Positions 1-11,815 of a DNA stretch of 64,000 bases are shown one piece after another. The stretch covers positions 565,501-629,500 of the forward strand of contig JAKZAP010000021.1 of the NCBI GenBank assembly GCA_023053575.1, in the 5' to 3' direction. Made by a program: the position numbers and the translations under genes. Every line of letters begins with the position of its first letter. Position 1 is the stretch's first letter. The notes under the pieces were generated by a model. The model saw only the letters and a program-made list of their open reading frames with translations, ran no database searches and was not told the DNA's origin. The DNA comes from Branchinecta lynchi. Its lineage: Eukaryota > Arthropoda > Branchiopoda > Anostraca > Branchinectidae.

Positions 1-2990
1 CCGGAATTTTCTCAGGTTTTACAGGAAATGTCTCCGTAATAACCATCTCTGAAGAAACTCTAGAATAGGCCTACTGTTGTGGTGGGGTGCGGCTTTAAAA
101 TTTCACCGGAACTTTTCAAAGTCTTACCGGAATTTTCTCAGGTTTTACAGGAAATGTCTCCGTAATAACCATCTCTGAAGAAACTCTAGAATAGGCCTAC
201 TGTTGTGGTGGGGTGCGGCTTTAAAATTTCACCGGAACTTTTCAAAGTCTTACCGGAATTTTCTCAGGTTTTACAGGAAATGTCTCCGTAATAACCATCT
301 CTGAAGAAACTCTAGAATAGGCCTACTGTTGTGGTGGGGTGCGGCTTTAAAATTTCACCGGAACTTTTCAAAGTCTTACCGGAATTTTCTCAGGTTTTAC
401 CGGAAATGTCTCCGTAATAACCATCTGTGTAGAAACTCTAAAATACGCCTACTGTTGTGGTGGGGTGCGGCTTCAGAATTTCACCGGAACTTTTCAAAGT
501 CTTACCGGAATTTTCTCAGGTTTTGCCGGAAATGTTTCCGTAATAACCATCTCTGAAGAAACTCTAAAATACGCCTACTGTTGTGGTGGGGTGCGGCTTC
601 AGAATTTCACCGGAACTTTTCAAAGTCTTACCGGAATTTTCTCAGGTTTTACAGGAAATGTCTCCGTAATAACCATCTCTGAAGAAACTCTAGAATAGGC
701 CTACTGTTGTGGTGGGGTGCGGCTTTAAAATTTCACCGGAACTTTTCAAAGTCTTACCGGAATTTTCTCAGGTTTTACAGGAAATGTCTCCGTAATAACC
801 ATCTCTGAAGAAACTCTAGAATAGGCCTACTGTTGTGGTGGGGTGCGGCTTTAAAATTTCACCGGAACTTTTCAAAGTCTTACCGGAATTTTCTCAGGTT
901 TTACAGGAAATGTCTCCGTAATAACCATCTCTGAAGAAACTCTAGAATAGGCCTACTGTTGTGGTGGGGTGCGGCTTTAAAATTTCACCGGAACTTTTCA
1001 AAGTCTTACCGGAATTTTCTCAGGTTTTACAGGAAATGTCTCCGTAATAACCATCTCTGAAGAAACTCTAGAATAGGCCTACTGTTGTGGTGGGGTGCGG
1101 CTTTAAAATTTCACCGGAACTTTTCAAAGTCTTACCGGAATTTTCTCAGGTTTTACAGGAAATGTCTCCGTAATAACCATCTCTGAAGAAACTCTAGAAT
1201 AGGCCTACTGTTGTGGTGGGGTGCGGCTTTAAAATTTCACCGGAACTTTTCAAAGTCTTACCGGAATTTTCTCAGGTTTTACAGGAAATGTCTCCGTAAT
1301 AACCATCTCTGAAGAAACTCTAGAATAGGCCTACTGTTGTGGTGGGGTGCGGCTTTAAAATTTCACCGGAACTTTTCAAAGTCTTACCGGAATTTTCTCA
1401 GGTTTTACAGGAAATGTCTCCGTAATAACCATCTCTGAAGAAACTCTAGAATAGGCCTACTGTTGTGGTGGGGTGCGGCTTTAAAATTTCACCGGAACTT
1501 TTCAAAGTCTTACCGGAATTTTCTCAGGTTTTACCGGAAATGTCTCCGTAATAACCATCTGTGTAGAAACTCTAAAATACGCCTACTGTTGTGGTGGGGT
1601 GCGGCTTCAGAATTTCACCGGAACTTTTCAAAGTCTTACCGGAATTTTCTCAGGTTTTGCCGGAAATGTTTCCGTAATAACCATCTCTGAAGAAACTCTA
1701 AAATACGCCTACTGTTGTGGTGGGGTGCGGCTTCAGAATTTCACCGGAACTTTTCAAAGTCTTACCGGAATTTTCTCAGGTTTTACAGGAAATGTCTCCG
1801 TAATAACCATCTCTGAAGAAACTCTAGAATAGGCCTACTGTTGTGGTGGGGTGCGGCTTTAAAATTTCACCGGAACTTTTCAAAGTCTTACCGGAATTTT
1901 CTCAGGTTTTACAGGAAATGTCTCCGTAATAACCATCTCTGAAGAAACTCTAGAATAGGCCTACTGTTGTGGTGGGGTGCGGCTTTAAAATTTCACCGGA
2001 ACTTTTCAAAGTCTTACCGGAATTTTCTCAGGTTTTACAGGAAATGTCTCCGTAATAACCATCTCTGAAGAAACTCTAGAATAGGCCTACTGTTGTGGTG
2101 GGGTGCGGCTTTAAAATTTCACCGGAACTTTTCAAAGTCTTACCGGAATTTTCTCAGGTTTTACCGGAAATGTCTCCGTAATAACCATCTGTGTAGAAAC
2201 TCTAAAATACGCCTACTGTTGTGGTGGGGTGCGGCTTCAGAATTTCACCGGAACTTTTCAAAGTCTTACCGGAATTTTCTCAGGTTTTGCCGGAAATGTT
2301 TCCGTAATAACCATCTCTGAAGAAACTCTAAAATACGCCTACTGTTGTGGTGGGGTGCGGCTTCAGAATTTCACCGGAACTTTTCAAAGTCTTACCGGAA
2401 TTTTCTCAGGTTTTACAGGAAATGTCTCCGTAATAACCATCTCTGAAGAAACTCTAGAATAGGCCTACTGTTGTGGTGGGGTGCGGCTTTAAAATTTCAC
2501 CGGAACTTTTCAAAGTCTTACCGGAATTTTCTCAGGTTTTACAGGAAATGTCTCCGTAATAACCATCTCTGAAGAAACTCTAGAATAGGCCTACTGTTGT
2601 GGTGGGGTGCGGCTTTAAAATTTCACCGGAACTTTTCAAAGTCTTACCGGAATTTTCTCAGGTTTTACAGGAAATGTCTCCGTAATAACCATCTCTGAAG
2701 AAACTCTAGAATAGGCCTACTGTTGTGGTGGGGTGCGGCTTTAAAATTTCACCGGAACTTTTCAAAGTCTTACCGGGATTTTCTCAGGTTTTACAGGAAA
2801 TGTCTCCGTAATAACCATCTGTGTAGAAACTCTAAAATACGCCTACTGTTGTGGTGGGGTGCGGCTTCAGAATTTCACCAGAACTTTTCAAAGTCTTACC
2901 GGAATTTTCTCAGGTTTTGCCGGAAATGTTTCCGTAATAACCATCTCTTCAGAAGCTCTAGAATAGGCCTACTCTGTTGTGTTCTGACTT
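1..2990. repeat. 126-bp satellite array with higher-order repeat structure
   Basis: About 23.7 head-to-tail copies of a 126-bp unit (for example TGTTGTGG starts at 75, 201, 327, 453) run off the left edge. Variants: a (TAGAATAGGCC, CTTTAAAATT, TTACAGG), b (TTACCGG, CTGTGTAG), c (CTTCAGAATT, TTGCCGG, GTTTCCG) and d (CTTCAG with TTACAGG). Order is a-a-bcd-a(x6)-bcd-aa-bcd-aa-b'c'. This gives higher-order periods of 630 bp (five units) and 1134 bp (nine units). Internal units of one class look identical, while the last two (from 2721) carry private changes, as at satellite edges. Short open frames in the array are by-products of the unit, not genes. Confidence 0.97.
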
Positions 2991-3330
2991 ATATCATGTG
3001 TTACAAACAACCAAAAATAGGCTCGGTAAAGTTTTATTGAAAAGGCAGCTTCTTTTTCATTCTGATATTTGAATACTGAAATATTTTGAACACATCTGAA
3101 GGATTTTGTATTTTTCGTAATACGTTCAAAGCGGGCTGCTTGCATGAGAAACCAGAATTCAACCAAACAGGGAGAATTTAAATTTAAACAAAGGTCTGCA
3201 TTTCTAGGCCTGAAGATGCGACATCAGAGACGTTACGCCTGTAGAATAGTAGGAAAATGATTTTAGGGTATGTCTTGCAATGAATCTGATATTTTTATGT
3301 CATTTTCTGGCAATTGCTTACATTGGTAAA

Positions 3331-3352
3331 TTATTATTATTATTATTATTTA
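3331..3352. repeat. (ATT)n microsatellite, LINE 3' tail
   Basis: On the minus strand this reads (TAA)n and sits at the 3' end of the LINE whose ORFs lie at 3536-7952. A second low-complexity run, poly-A, is at 3490-3516. Confidence 0.8.
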
Positions 3353-3490
3353 TTTGAATCCTTCAAAACTGAAGAGTAATGTATAAAAAGGAACAACAAC
3401 ATGTCAGTCAAACTCACACACACTTACATACTAATAAACAGCTGACCGTTAAAGACAATTTAGCCTACGAAATATACAATGAAGTACATG

Positions 3491-3521
<31 letters not shown>

Positions 3522-3535
3522 TCAAAATAAACAAA

Positions 3536-5740
3536 CTAAGCAGGGGACTTTTTTGTGAAAAAAGGAAAAAGGTTGTGATGAAGAAGAATGTTGTCAGCCT
3601 TTTTATGAAAGTTCTGAATTTTACCATTTAAAGTTTCCAAAGGATTCTTCACTTTAAAATTCGAAGTTAGGAAAGAGTTACTCGCAGAAATCGGTAAGCC
3701 AAGAAGGAATTTAGAGAATTTATAATAAGTAACTTTTAGCGCAGAAAGTTCAGAAGGACGGAAAGAAGAAAAGAAAGCAGACGGAAGAAGAATGTGAGGA
3801 AGTGCAACAGCCGTATAAATAGAACCAAGAACATCTCTGCGATACATCCCTCGTAAACGAATAACAGCACCGAATGCTCTTCTTATTTTATCTTGCACAT
3901 GTTGAATAAGGATAAGTTTCCAATCCCTGGTATTAGATGAGTAAGGGATTCCAAGATACATAACTTTCTCAACAGGGCTGAAAACAATCCCCCCACCACA
4001 ATCCAGAGGGGAATTCTGTGTGGGCAAACTACTAATCACAAAATAATTACACTTTTCAGAACTAATTATTAGACCCTTCTGCCCCAATTTAGACACTAGA
4101 ATGTTAAAGTTTTCAATTAATTTTTCCTTTGACCGACTTAAAATAATAATATCATCAGCATATGCTAAAAACATTACATCACGTGCAAAATGTATTAAAG
4201 AAGTCTTAAGCGACCGAAGACAATCTGCCAAACATGCATTAAAAATATATGGTGATAAAATTCCACCTTGTCTAACGCCTTTTCCAACTGAAATTAAATT
4301 AGACAGAATTTTTGGGGAACGAATTGCCACTTGAACGTTCAGTCCATTGTACCAGGACCTTAAAGCACGCACAACAGAACGGGGAATACCATTATACATA
4401 AGGGATAGAAGAGCAGCCGCATGAGAAATATTGTCGAAAGCACTTTTTATATCAATCAGAAGCGTATAAAGTGGTTGTCCGCTCACTCGCGCATCATTGA
4501 TTAAAGTGGAAAAAGTAGCGTGCGCGTGATCGCAACCCATACCCCTTTTAAATCCAACCTGGTTTAACCCGACATCAAGGCCTTCAAACATATTTTTAAA
4601 ACACATTTCAAAAAGTTTACTAATAATACAACCCTTGGTTATTGGTCGATAAGAACCGCAAGATTTTAAATCCTTCTTTCCATTTTTTAGAATCGGGGAA
4701 ATCAAACCAGTTTTAAAAGATGAAGGAACACGACCTACCGATAAAATTAAATTAAAAAAAGCAAGAAGAGTTAAAAGGAACGTTGGGGATACAAACTTGA
4801 GATGGTTTGAAAAAAGCCCATCATGGTCAGGCGATAATTGGAACTTAAGTTTCTTTTGAGCCAAAAGTAAATCTTGATGTACAATTACGTGGTCAGAAGG
4901 AAAGTCACTTAATATAGAGTCTAGCTCAGTTACGTCAGAAGGAAAATCGTTAGACGAAGACAAGGTGGACTTAAAATGTGTTTCCCAATCAGCAACAGAC
5001 GGGAAAGAATCAGGTGGTGGTTCACTTAGATGCTTAGACCTACATAGCTCTTTCCAAATTTTAAGCTTATCAAGATCGGCATCACGAGACGCCTCCTCCA
5101 TAAGGCAGTTATTGTGTTGCCTAAGTTCGGCCTGAAAAATAGCCTTCTTCTCTTTCATCCACCGGAAGGAAAGTCCATCACGGGGTTTACCGAGTGCCTT
5201 CCATCTGACGTAAGCTAACTTAGCCTCATAATTACTCTCTACCAGCGAAGAATTAAGCGACCAAAAAGGTTTTTCAGTCCCAACAACAACAGTTTTGGAT
5301 TGAAAAACCTTTTTTGCCGAAACCCTTAAACAATGAACTAGCTGAAAATATATACAATTTAACTCAAGCTCTATATTAGACGTAAGAGGAAATTCTGTAG
5401 GGATTTGAATTTTTGCCGCAATAAGATCAACTTCTCTTTGATAATGAAGCTTCAACGACTCATCCCAAACCATTCGGGAAAACTTAGCTTTTGCTGTTTT
5501 ATGATTCTTTGAAATCTGGGCTCCTGAAATACGTAGTGAAACAGAAAATGAAATAGGCATATGGTCGCTTATAGGAAAATCATCTACTACAAGCACGGTT
5601 GTTGGGAAATCGCGGTTACTTAGAACGTGGTCAAGATTACTCGTGCTTCCCGACCAATGAGTGTACGTGAAATCTTGGGATTTAGATAATAATTTAAATC
5701 GTGGGAAACATGAATTAAAAATAGTACTACGTTCGTCTGA
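3536..5740 (-). pseudogene. LINE ORF2, end of endonuclease plus reverse transcriptase
   Basis: Open from about 5740 to 3536 in one frame. It starts with the last endonuclease block (SDHMPISF) and then the RT: SYRPIT, LLIDIKSAFDNISH (motif A), GVRQGGILSPYIFN (motif B) and FLAYADDIIIL (motif C, YADD active site). A thumb and C-terminal region follows, ending in KKSPA. The RT part has no internal stop in about 690 codons, so the single break is upstream at 5738-5745. No RNase H or Cys-rich C-terminal motif is obvious. It copies the element RNA at the nicked target. Confidence 0.93.
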
Positions 5741-6195
5741 TCCAATGGATTACAGTTTAGATCACCCAAGATAAAAATATTTTTAAGTGAATAAAGGCGA
5801 GAAATGAGTCGATCAAGTCTGAAACAGCATGCATTAAAATCTTCAAGCGATATATCATCATTATAATTTGTCGGGAAATAACAGTTGATTAAAACACAAT
5901 CGTGGAAACTTACAGCAATGAAACAACAATCAGAAAATAAAACTGACGCACTCAGATGTTTAGGGATAAAAGTTGAAATACCACCCGATGGACGACCACC
6001 GGTTGGTCTAGCCGGGACCGAAAGAACGTCATGAGAATTACTTAAAGAATTTAACAGTGGGAGTGAATGATCAAGCAGGTGGTGTTCCTGCAAACAAAGT
6101 ACGGACTGATTATCACAAAGAAACTGGCTAAGGATGGGGAGTTTTCCGGAAACTCCATTCGAATTAAAAGAAACGACATTTAAATAAGTAGCCAT
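5620..6195 (-). pseudogene. LINE ORF2, endonuclease part
   Basis: The N-terminal exonuclease-endonuclease-phosphatase domain of the LINE polyprotein, which nicks target DNA for target-primed reverse transcription. Visible motifs: VVSFNSNG at the start, LCLQEHHL (metal-binding Glu), GGISTFI and FILGDLNCN (catalytic Asp/Asn). The frame breaks near 5738-5745. After that point the remaining endonuclease motifs (a THWSG block and the SDHMPI block with the catalytic His) continue in the RT frame. The ATG at 6195 is the natural start, just after the ORF1 stop. Confidence 0.9.
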
Positions 6196-6199
6196 AATA

Positions 6200-6889
6200 C
6201 TATTTCAAGTTTTTACGCACAACTGGGGTAGAAAAACTGAATGAAGGGTGGCTGTTCGACTGGCAATGGGCACAGGCAACCGGGTTAGAACAAGGGCTCT
6301 CCCTGGAGCTTGAGTGAGGCCCGGCACAACGAGCACAGACCGGAAGGGGTGCCATGCATTGTTTTTCCACATGATCAAAACCCTGACATTTAAAGCAGCG
6401 CCTTGGGAGCTTTCTGTCCTTATTCACACGAAACAGTTCATACCCAATCTTTAAACCATGAACAATATAAAACTTCAGGAATGCTTCAGACTTGAAACAA
6501 GCTTTGATAGTTGGAGACTTTCCGAAACGAGCGAAGCTAACCACTCCTTCAAAATCACAAGCAAGGTTTTCAATTTCTAGGGACGGATCAACGCCTCGAA
6601 TGATACCATACCAGACATTTTTCTTGCTCGAAACGTTACAATCAGGAAAGCTGCTCTTAAGGCTGGCAGAAAAACTTTCGGCACTAGCAGAATTCACGCT
6701 CACTACAATTGCATCTTTGTTTGCACTCACTTTTTGAATTCCCTTGGAAGCCAGCTTATCAAACTCCTTTTTCCGAGAGATTGGGTTGTTGAGGGAGCTT
6801 GGAAAGTTCGAGATCGTAAAGACCTCTGCAGTGTCAGCTGGAGGGGGGAGGGGGGGGGGGCCACTCGGAGACAGATGTAGGTGTCGCAT
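6200..6889 (-). pseudogene. LINE ORF1, C-terminal part with zinc knuckles
   Basis: This is the continuation of ORF1 after a frame change in the G/C homopolymer at 6840-6862. It carries three gag-like CCHC-type knuckles near the C-terminus: CFKCQGFDHVEKQC (C-x2-C-x4-H-x4-C), CARCAGPHSSSRESPC and a third starting CAHCQSNSH that lacks a clear last Cys. The region before them (residues about 20-140) resembles the RRM-like nucleic-acid-binding part of LINE ORF1 proteins only in layout. The stop at 6200 is five bases from the EN start at 6195, a spacing that fits reinitiation between the two LINE ORFs. The role would be RNA binding and RNP assembly. Confidence 0.85.
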
Positions 6890-7952
6890 GCGTCGTCATG
6901 TTTGATGCTGGTATCCCTCCTTTTGCAAGAGCCGTCTCAATTCTTTGCAATGATGACAAGGAAATTTCCATTTTACGATTGCAGTCACTCATTAAACGGT
7001 CTAAACGAACCGAAACGTCGGATTTCAGAATAGGAATCTCTCTAGGAGACCGAGGAACTATGATCGGCCAAACGAAAGATTTCGCATCAAGTTCACAGAT
7101 CATTTTAACTATATCAACTGCAGTGTTGTTCTGTGCGAGATTGCCTCTTCTTTCCAAAATTTTTCCCGAACTGCCCAAAAATGTCCATAAGAGAAGTTTG
7201 GTGCTTTTAAGCGAGTCAAATGGGTACGACTTTGCCAATACATCTGAAATTTCATCACTCAAAATACCGGATGCAAATGCCTCACGAGCAAAGAATGGGG
7301 ACGAATTCACGACCACGTGCGAAATTTCGGTTTCGCGAATATTAGTCTTTGTAAAGTCTGAAAGATCGCATGAAGATTGAGCCACTAGCCCCTCGCTAAT
7401 CCCAGGTTGAGACGCGACTCCGGCAGCATGGCAACGACACTGGACCGATGTGGGCATTTCATACTGAAATGAATCGCTGATGGCATGTGAATTACTCTGA
7501 TCAACGCAATTAGGGACAAGAGGGGATGTAAGCTCCACTGAAGCTGAGGTGCTTTGACTACAATTAGGGAGACGGGAAACAGGATCCGGAGTGTCAGAGA
7601 GAAGGTTAGACTTAAGTAAACTGATCTCTTGACGGAGTTGACTTATAGTTATGTCCTTCGACGCACAATCTTCGGCAGAAGACTCTAGTTTATCCTTCAG
7701 GGCGCTTATGGTCAAAAGTTTTTTGTCACACTCAGTACAGGCTAGGCGAGAATTCTCTTCTAAAGTCTGCCGTTGGGTGGCTGAAGCAGCTACTGAACAT
7801 TTCACGCAGCTCCAGTTGGGGGATTGGACACGTTCGGCAAGTGATAACCCAACACAACTTGGGTGGAACCAAGTGGGACATACAGAACACTGGAACGTCC
7901 CACTAGTGCAATTCCTGTAGCACTCCCCACAGGGATATTTGGCTGCTGCCAT
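6834..7952 (-). pseudogene. LINE ORF1, N-terminal part with PHD finger
   Basis: The first ATG is at 7952 (MAAAKYP); an upstream GTG in frame at 7970 is not needed. A C4HC3 PHD finger follows at once: CGEC, then C-x2-C (CSVC), H in WFHPSC, and C-x2-C (CVKC), about 45 residues. Next comes a heptad-like stretch (residues about 75-120) rich in Leu/Lys/Glu that may be a coiled coil, and a Ser-rich linker. PHD fingers are known in ORF1 proteins of some LINE clades, where they probably help RNA or chromatin binding. The frame is lost in a proline-coding homopolymer at 6840-6862, where it passes to the second half of ORF1. Same strand and directly upstream of the EN/RT ORF. Confidence 0.85.
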
Positions 7953-8039
7953 AATTGGAGAACAAAGCACGGTGCTGGGCGCTAGGGCTATGGGTTGAGG
8001 GCTACCTCAAACCGCATCCCCCCGTCACGATCTGTGTAA

Positions 8040-8540
8040 ATATTCTTACTAGAGAAAACTCTACCTGGAGCGGAGGCTCTAAATTTATATCCAAATCCAG
8101 ATAAAACAATAGTTCATGCGCACTAAGTCAGATCAGGTACAAGTAGCTCTCGCGCAGCACCTCTCCGCTCACAGGACAAATCGAGACTGAATATTTCAAG
8201 CGTAGAGGGACAAGCACATAGAGGTGTCAAAAATCCGAAATAATAACTTCATTCTATGAAATCGACTATCCCTGGATAACGGAAAAAGGAAGTACCGTAT
8301 TTTTATCTGGTTTTCAGGAATATATAAGTGAATAACTGAATAAGTGATATGTTATTGTTACTAGACTTGTTGGACTTTATATCTATTCGGTTAAACACTA
8401 AGCTCGAAACTATTTATTAAGATTGAAGTCAGTTGAAACTAAAAAGTCTTGGACCTTCAACCCACCCTCCACATTTGTCGCGTTTAACGTTTTCCATTTG
8501 TTCACAACACACTTAATTTCACATCCTATTCGGTTTCAAA
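8040..8540. other. Stretch without recognisable gene
   Basis: Upstream flank of the LINE. A short segment near 8205-8300 (AAGCGTAGAGG, then a run before an AATCGACTAT motif) resembles 22145-22215, so it is probably another old repeat. No coding signal. Confidence 0.4.
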
Positions 8541-8545
8541 TGCGA

Positions 8546-8770
8546 TTAGTAACAGACGTTGGTCAGCCAATGTTGAACGCAAAGTGGGCTTAAAGTCTTG
8601 CTAAAAAGTCTTTCCCCTTTTGCTGAGGTAACAGGGGTTGTCTTGGCCAGCTTGAAGGCTGTCCATACTAGTGGTAAGACATCTTTCAATTCACGAAAAA
8701 CTTCGAATATTTTCTTTTTGTTTGTTTCGAGGCTCTCCTGGCGAATTTGAGTAATAACGAACAAGGCCAA
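8546..8770 (-). pseudogene. hAT transposase C-terminal fragment
   Basis: The 74-residue frame contains ATTCHAR-like hAT dimerisation signature text: FRELKDVLPLVWTAFKLAKT, then TPVTSAKGERLFSK. This matches the usual L-x-LPVTSA-x-x-ERSFSKLK pattern of the C-terminal dimerisation region of hAT transposases and domesticated relatives. The frame is lost after FSK, where the downstream L-RSTM-x-x-ERL pattern should follow. No N-terminal zinc finger or catalytic part is seen, so it is a remnant. hAT-type short elements (8-bp target duplications) are common elsewhere in the window, and this could be a relic of an autonomous source. Confidence 0.65.
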
Positions 8771-8953
8771 CTTGAACTCTTCTCGGCTTAGCCCTGGTGA
8801 GGAGTCAAGAAAGCTGTCGAAACTGAAGTAGACGGTACCGTGAAACTATTCCTGGAACAATATTTGTAGCCGGAAATGATGGATTTTAGTAGGTTGCCTA
8901 GTTCTTGAAAGCTGTAGAAACTTAGGAGATTACCGGAACCACTCGATGAACAT

Positions 8954-9041
8954 TCCAGTAGGCCTACGCTATGTTGTCTGTCTGCAAGAATCGCTCTTCC
9001 AGTAGACCTACGCTATGTTGTCTGTCTGCAAGAATCACTCT
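8954..9041. repeat. Tandem duplication, about 45-bp unit
   Basis: Two adjacent copies of a unit containing CCTACGCTATGTTGTCTGTC differ at only a few bases. Confidence 0.85.
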
Positions 9042-9104
9042 GGTAAGTTGTGTGCCGTGGTCATCCAGGTAAGCTGTTAGTCTACACTTATCCGGTAAGC
9101 AGCA

Positions 9105-9345
9105 AAATTCCGGTGGATCCCCTGAGCCAAATTCTGGTTGATTCCATGGAGCAAAATTTGGTAGATTCCAAAATTATAGTAGATTCCGTGGGGCAAAGAC
9201 CGGTAGATCCCCTGATGCAGCCTCCAGTAAATTCCCTGGGTCTAGTTTCGGTAGATTCCTTGAGCAAGATTTCGGTAGATGTCCTGAGCAAAATTCTGGT
9301 ATGTTCCCTGTGCAATAATCCGGTAGATTCAATAAAAACCATAAA
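9105..9345. repeat. 24-bp degenerate minisatellite
   Basis: About ten imperfect copies of a 24-bp unit with a core like GGTAGATTCCCTGAGCAAAA. Because 24 is divisible by 3 it yields a long pseudo-coding frame with VDS-type peptide repeats on both strands. This is not taken as a gene. Confidence 0.85.
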
Positions 9346-9740
9346 GTTCAGGTGAATTTGACAAGTTTTGCCGCCGCACCAGTCAAAATTTACCGGAATC
9401 TTTTTCCACAGACTCCCCCCCCCCCCCCTCGGGACACCCCTGACAACACTATGTAGTGCGAGGTGTCCTTTGACAAGAGAAAAGTAACATGAGTCGTATT
9501 CCTTCAATCCAAACTGACAACAAAAGATGTTTGGTGCTACTTACGAATTAGCCCTGTTAGTTTTAGCCATACAAAACTAGTAAGAAATTTAAAGTAAAAG
9601 AAATGATAGTGACGCAAACGTGGCATTGTTACGGCAAACTTCATTTAACACAAACAAAAAAATCAAAAAAATCTGCAATAACGGCACTTGCCAGTCTCTT
9701 CCCCTATTTCAAACAGGAAACCCATTTCTTCAATAATAGC

Positions 9741-10440
9741 AAAACCAAAGGTTGCGATGGGATCCCAAAAATTTAATATTTGATCCAGACAATTGGGTCG
9801 TGTAGATATCCGGTCTCGGCTAGACTCCTTGAAACTTAGTACCATTAAAATTTAGAAACAGATTAATGCTAATGGCTAATCATTTAGAAAACTAAGTTCA
9901 GATATGTATTCAGCTTGTGTGTTTACCCCTCTACGTCAAATCTAGTTTGACGAAACTGATCAAAACTTCCTGCATTGCTTCTACCAAATTTCCAGTCTCG
10001 GCCGGATTCCCGGTGAACTACTTGTCCGGCAAAATACTAAAGATTAAAAACCATTTCAGCATATATCCTTACCCCTATATCGAACCTCTAACCAACTACA
10101 GATAAAATTTTAACTTATAACAAATTTTCCGGTTCCAGCCCGATCTGGGCGAACTATAATTCCGGGTAGAAAACAGTTGTTATGTACGGGTTCAGCATGT
10201 CTTCTTGCTCCTAAATCGAACACAAACTTTTACTTTTAACAAACTTTCCGGTTTTGGCCAGATTCCAGGCGAACTACTTGTCTGGCGAGAAAATGATTTT
10301 CAAATACGTGTTCAGCATCCCCCAAATCGAACACCTAATCAACTTCAAATAAAAATTTTAGTTCTTACAAATTTTCCGGTTTTGGCCGGATTCCGGGTGA
10401 ACTACTGGTCCTGCAACGGACTTATCCGCAGCAACAAGAG
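9741..10440 (+). repeat. Dispersed repeat family A, copy 1 (3' truncated)
   Basis: Starts with the family head ACCAAAGG...GATGGGATCCCAAAAA and the ATTTGATCCAGACAATTGGG block. Four internal units built on CCGGTTTTGGCCGGATTCC-type cores (near 9988, 10126, 10247, 10373) follow. It lacks the usual GACGGACGG tail and runs straight into family B at about 10441. Confidence 0.85.
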
Positions 10441-11815
10441 CTACGAGCTCATATGGCACTTGCTGGGAGTTGGACAAGAAAGTAGATGAGAACGTCACCA
10501 AAATACCCCTGCCATCCAAAAATGCGGTTTGGACCTTGAAATAGCAGTTTCAATCAAGTCTGAGTAATTCTGGTATCGCGTAGACCATCTAGGTCTAATG
10601 GCTGTTCTACCTTCCAAGTTTCAGCACAATGAATCCACTAGTCTGATCCCGAGATGTGCCAAACGATTTCCGGTACCTACCTCGAACTCCCCCTACCGCG
10701 GCCGAATCTGGTTCCAACTCACGAATGGATCATCTGAAGCATCTTCTCTTACCACCTATCAAGTTTCATTCGAATCGGTAAATATTTTGGAAAATCCCGG
10801 TATCCCCCCCTCCCCCCCCATCGTGGTCGGATCCGGTTCCTTAAGTCAGTTTCGCCGGGTCACTAATATGCCTGCAAAGTTCCATCGTCCTTAGCACATC
10901 TGGAACTATCCTAACTCACGACCACCAGAATTCTGGAAAAAACTCTCCATCTCCCCCCACAAAGCCCCGATCCCACCTGGTTCCGTCAGTTACGTATATA
11001 GGGCTAATGCTTGTTCTCCTCAGCAAGTTCTACCCTAATCCCTTGACTCTAAGCGTTTCACGAGTTGTCCGGTGGAGTCCGAGTGATCCGGATTGGACAT
11101 GGAACATCTGAAATGACAGCTCTTTCCACTTGCCAAGTGTGTTCAAATCTGATAACTAGTTCAAAATGTATGCATGCCACAGATTCCGGATACTCCATCC
11201 CTCCAATCCCCCCGTGATGGTAGGATCAGAGAAAAGACGATTCTCAATTCAAGTATTGTCTGGTCCCTGATATGCCTGCCAAGTTTTATCGTCCTAACAC
11301 GTCAGGAAGTACCGAACTCTCGGGATCACTAGATCCCACCCCCCAAACTCCCCCACAGTGATCAAATCCGGTCCGGCTATGTCAACGACGTATCTAGAAC
11401 TTGTCCTTGTTCTCCAAGTTCCAACCCGATCCCTCCACTCTAAGAGTTTCCCAAGATTTACGGTTCTCCCTCCGAAGTCAAAGGATCCGACCCGAATTTA
11501 AAGTCAGCCGTCTGAGACGAGAAGTCTTCCTAAATATCAAGTTTTATTAAGATCCGATCACCCGTTTGAAAGTTATTAATACCTCAATTTTCCGGATTCC
11601 CCCTCCCTCCACTCCCCCCAGATGGTTGGACCGGGGAAATGACTATTTCCAACTAAATCTGGTCAGGTCCCTGATATGTCTGCCACGCTTCATCGTCCTA
11701 GCTTATGTGGAAATGCCCGCTACCAAAACCCGCACCGACAGACCGATTGACGGACAGAAATTGCGATCGCTATATGGCAACTGGCCGAAGGGCAAGTGCC
11801 ATAAAAATACAGGAC
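10441..11815 (+). repeat. Dispersed repeat family B, full-length-looking copy
   Basis: Begins with AGCTCATATGGCACTTGC and ends with GGCAAGTGCCATA, so the termini are inverted relative to each other. Inside are several related units (CCGGATTCC, CCCTCCC, TGGTCGGATCC, then TGATATGCCTGCCAAGTTT and CATCGTCCTA) at about 10790, 11170, 11330 and 11590, and a CCGACAGACCGATTGACGG block before the end. Other copies: 17040-17240 (+, partial), 18306-19085 (-), 19555-19710 (-), 21415-21480 (-), 23390-24060 (-) and 63945-64000 (+, runs off the edge). No coding function seen. Confidence 0.7.

Larger units (their letters stand above)
3330..8035 (-). mobile_element. Nearly full-length non-LTR retrotransposon (LINE)
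   Basis: On the minus strand the order is ORF1 (PHD finger, then CCHC knuckles), apurinic-like endonuclease, reverse transcriptase, then a 3' end in (TAA)n, seen as (ATT)n at 3331-3352. A TAA-type tail with CCHC knuckles is typical of the I-like part of LINE diversity, but the clade is not certain. Both ORFs are broken once by small frameshifts (about 6840-6862 in a poly-C/G tract and about 5738-5745), so this copy is dead but young-looking. The 5' end is placed near 8035 from the end of coding signal only. The poly-A run at 3490-3516 lies inside the 3' UTR as poly-T on the element strand. Confidence 0.88.

Noticed and set aside
1..2990. CRISPR-like array
   Set aside because: Units are 126 bp tandem copies with no unique spacers, in a eukaryotic setting.
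329..3040. Repeated 75-105-codon open frames in the left 3 kb
   Set aside because: They recur exactly with the 126-bp satellite (a multiple of 3) and change with the unit variants; there is no gene-like feature.
3490..3516. Poly-A run as the tail of the 3.3-8.0 kb LINE
   Set aside because: It is poly-T on the element strand and lies before the (TAA)n end, so it is internal 3' UTR sequence.
9050..9507. Overlapping frames of 101 and 139 codons with VDS-type repeats
   Set aside because: Produced by the 24-bp minisatellite; open on both strands for the same reason.
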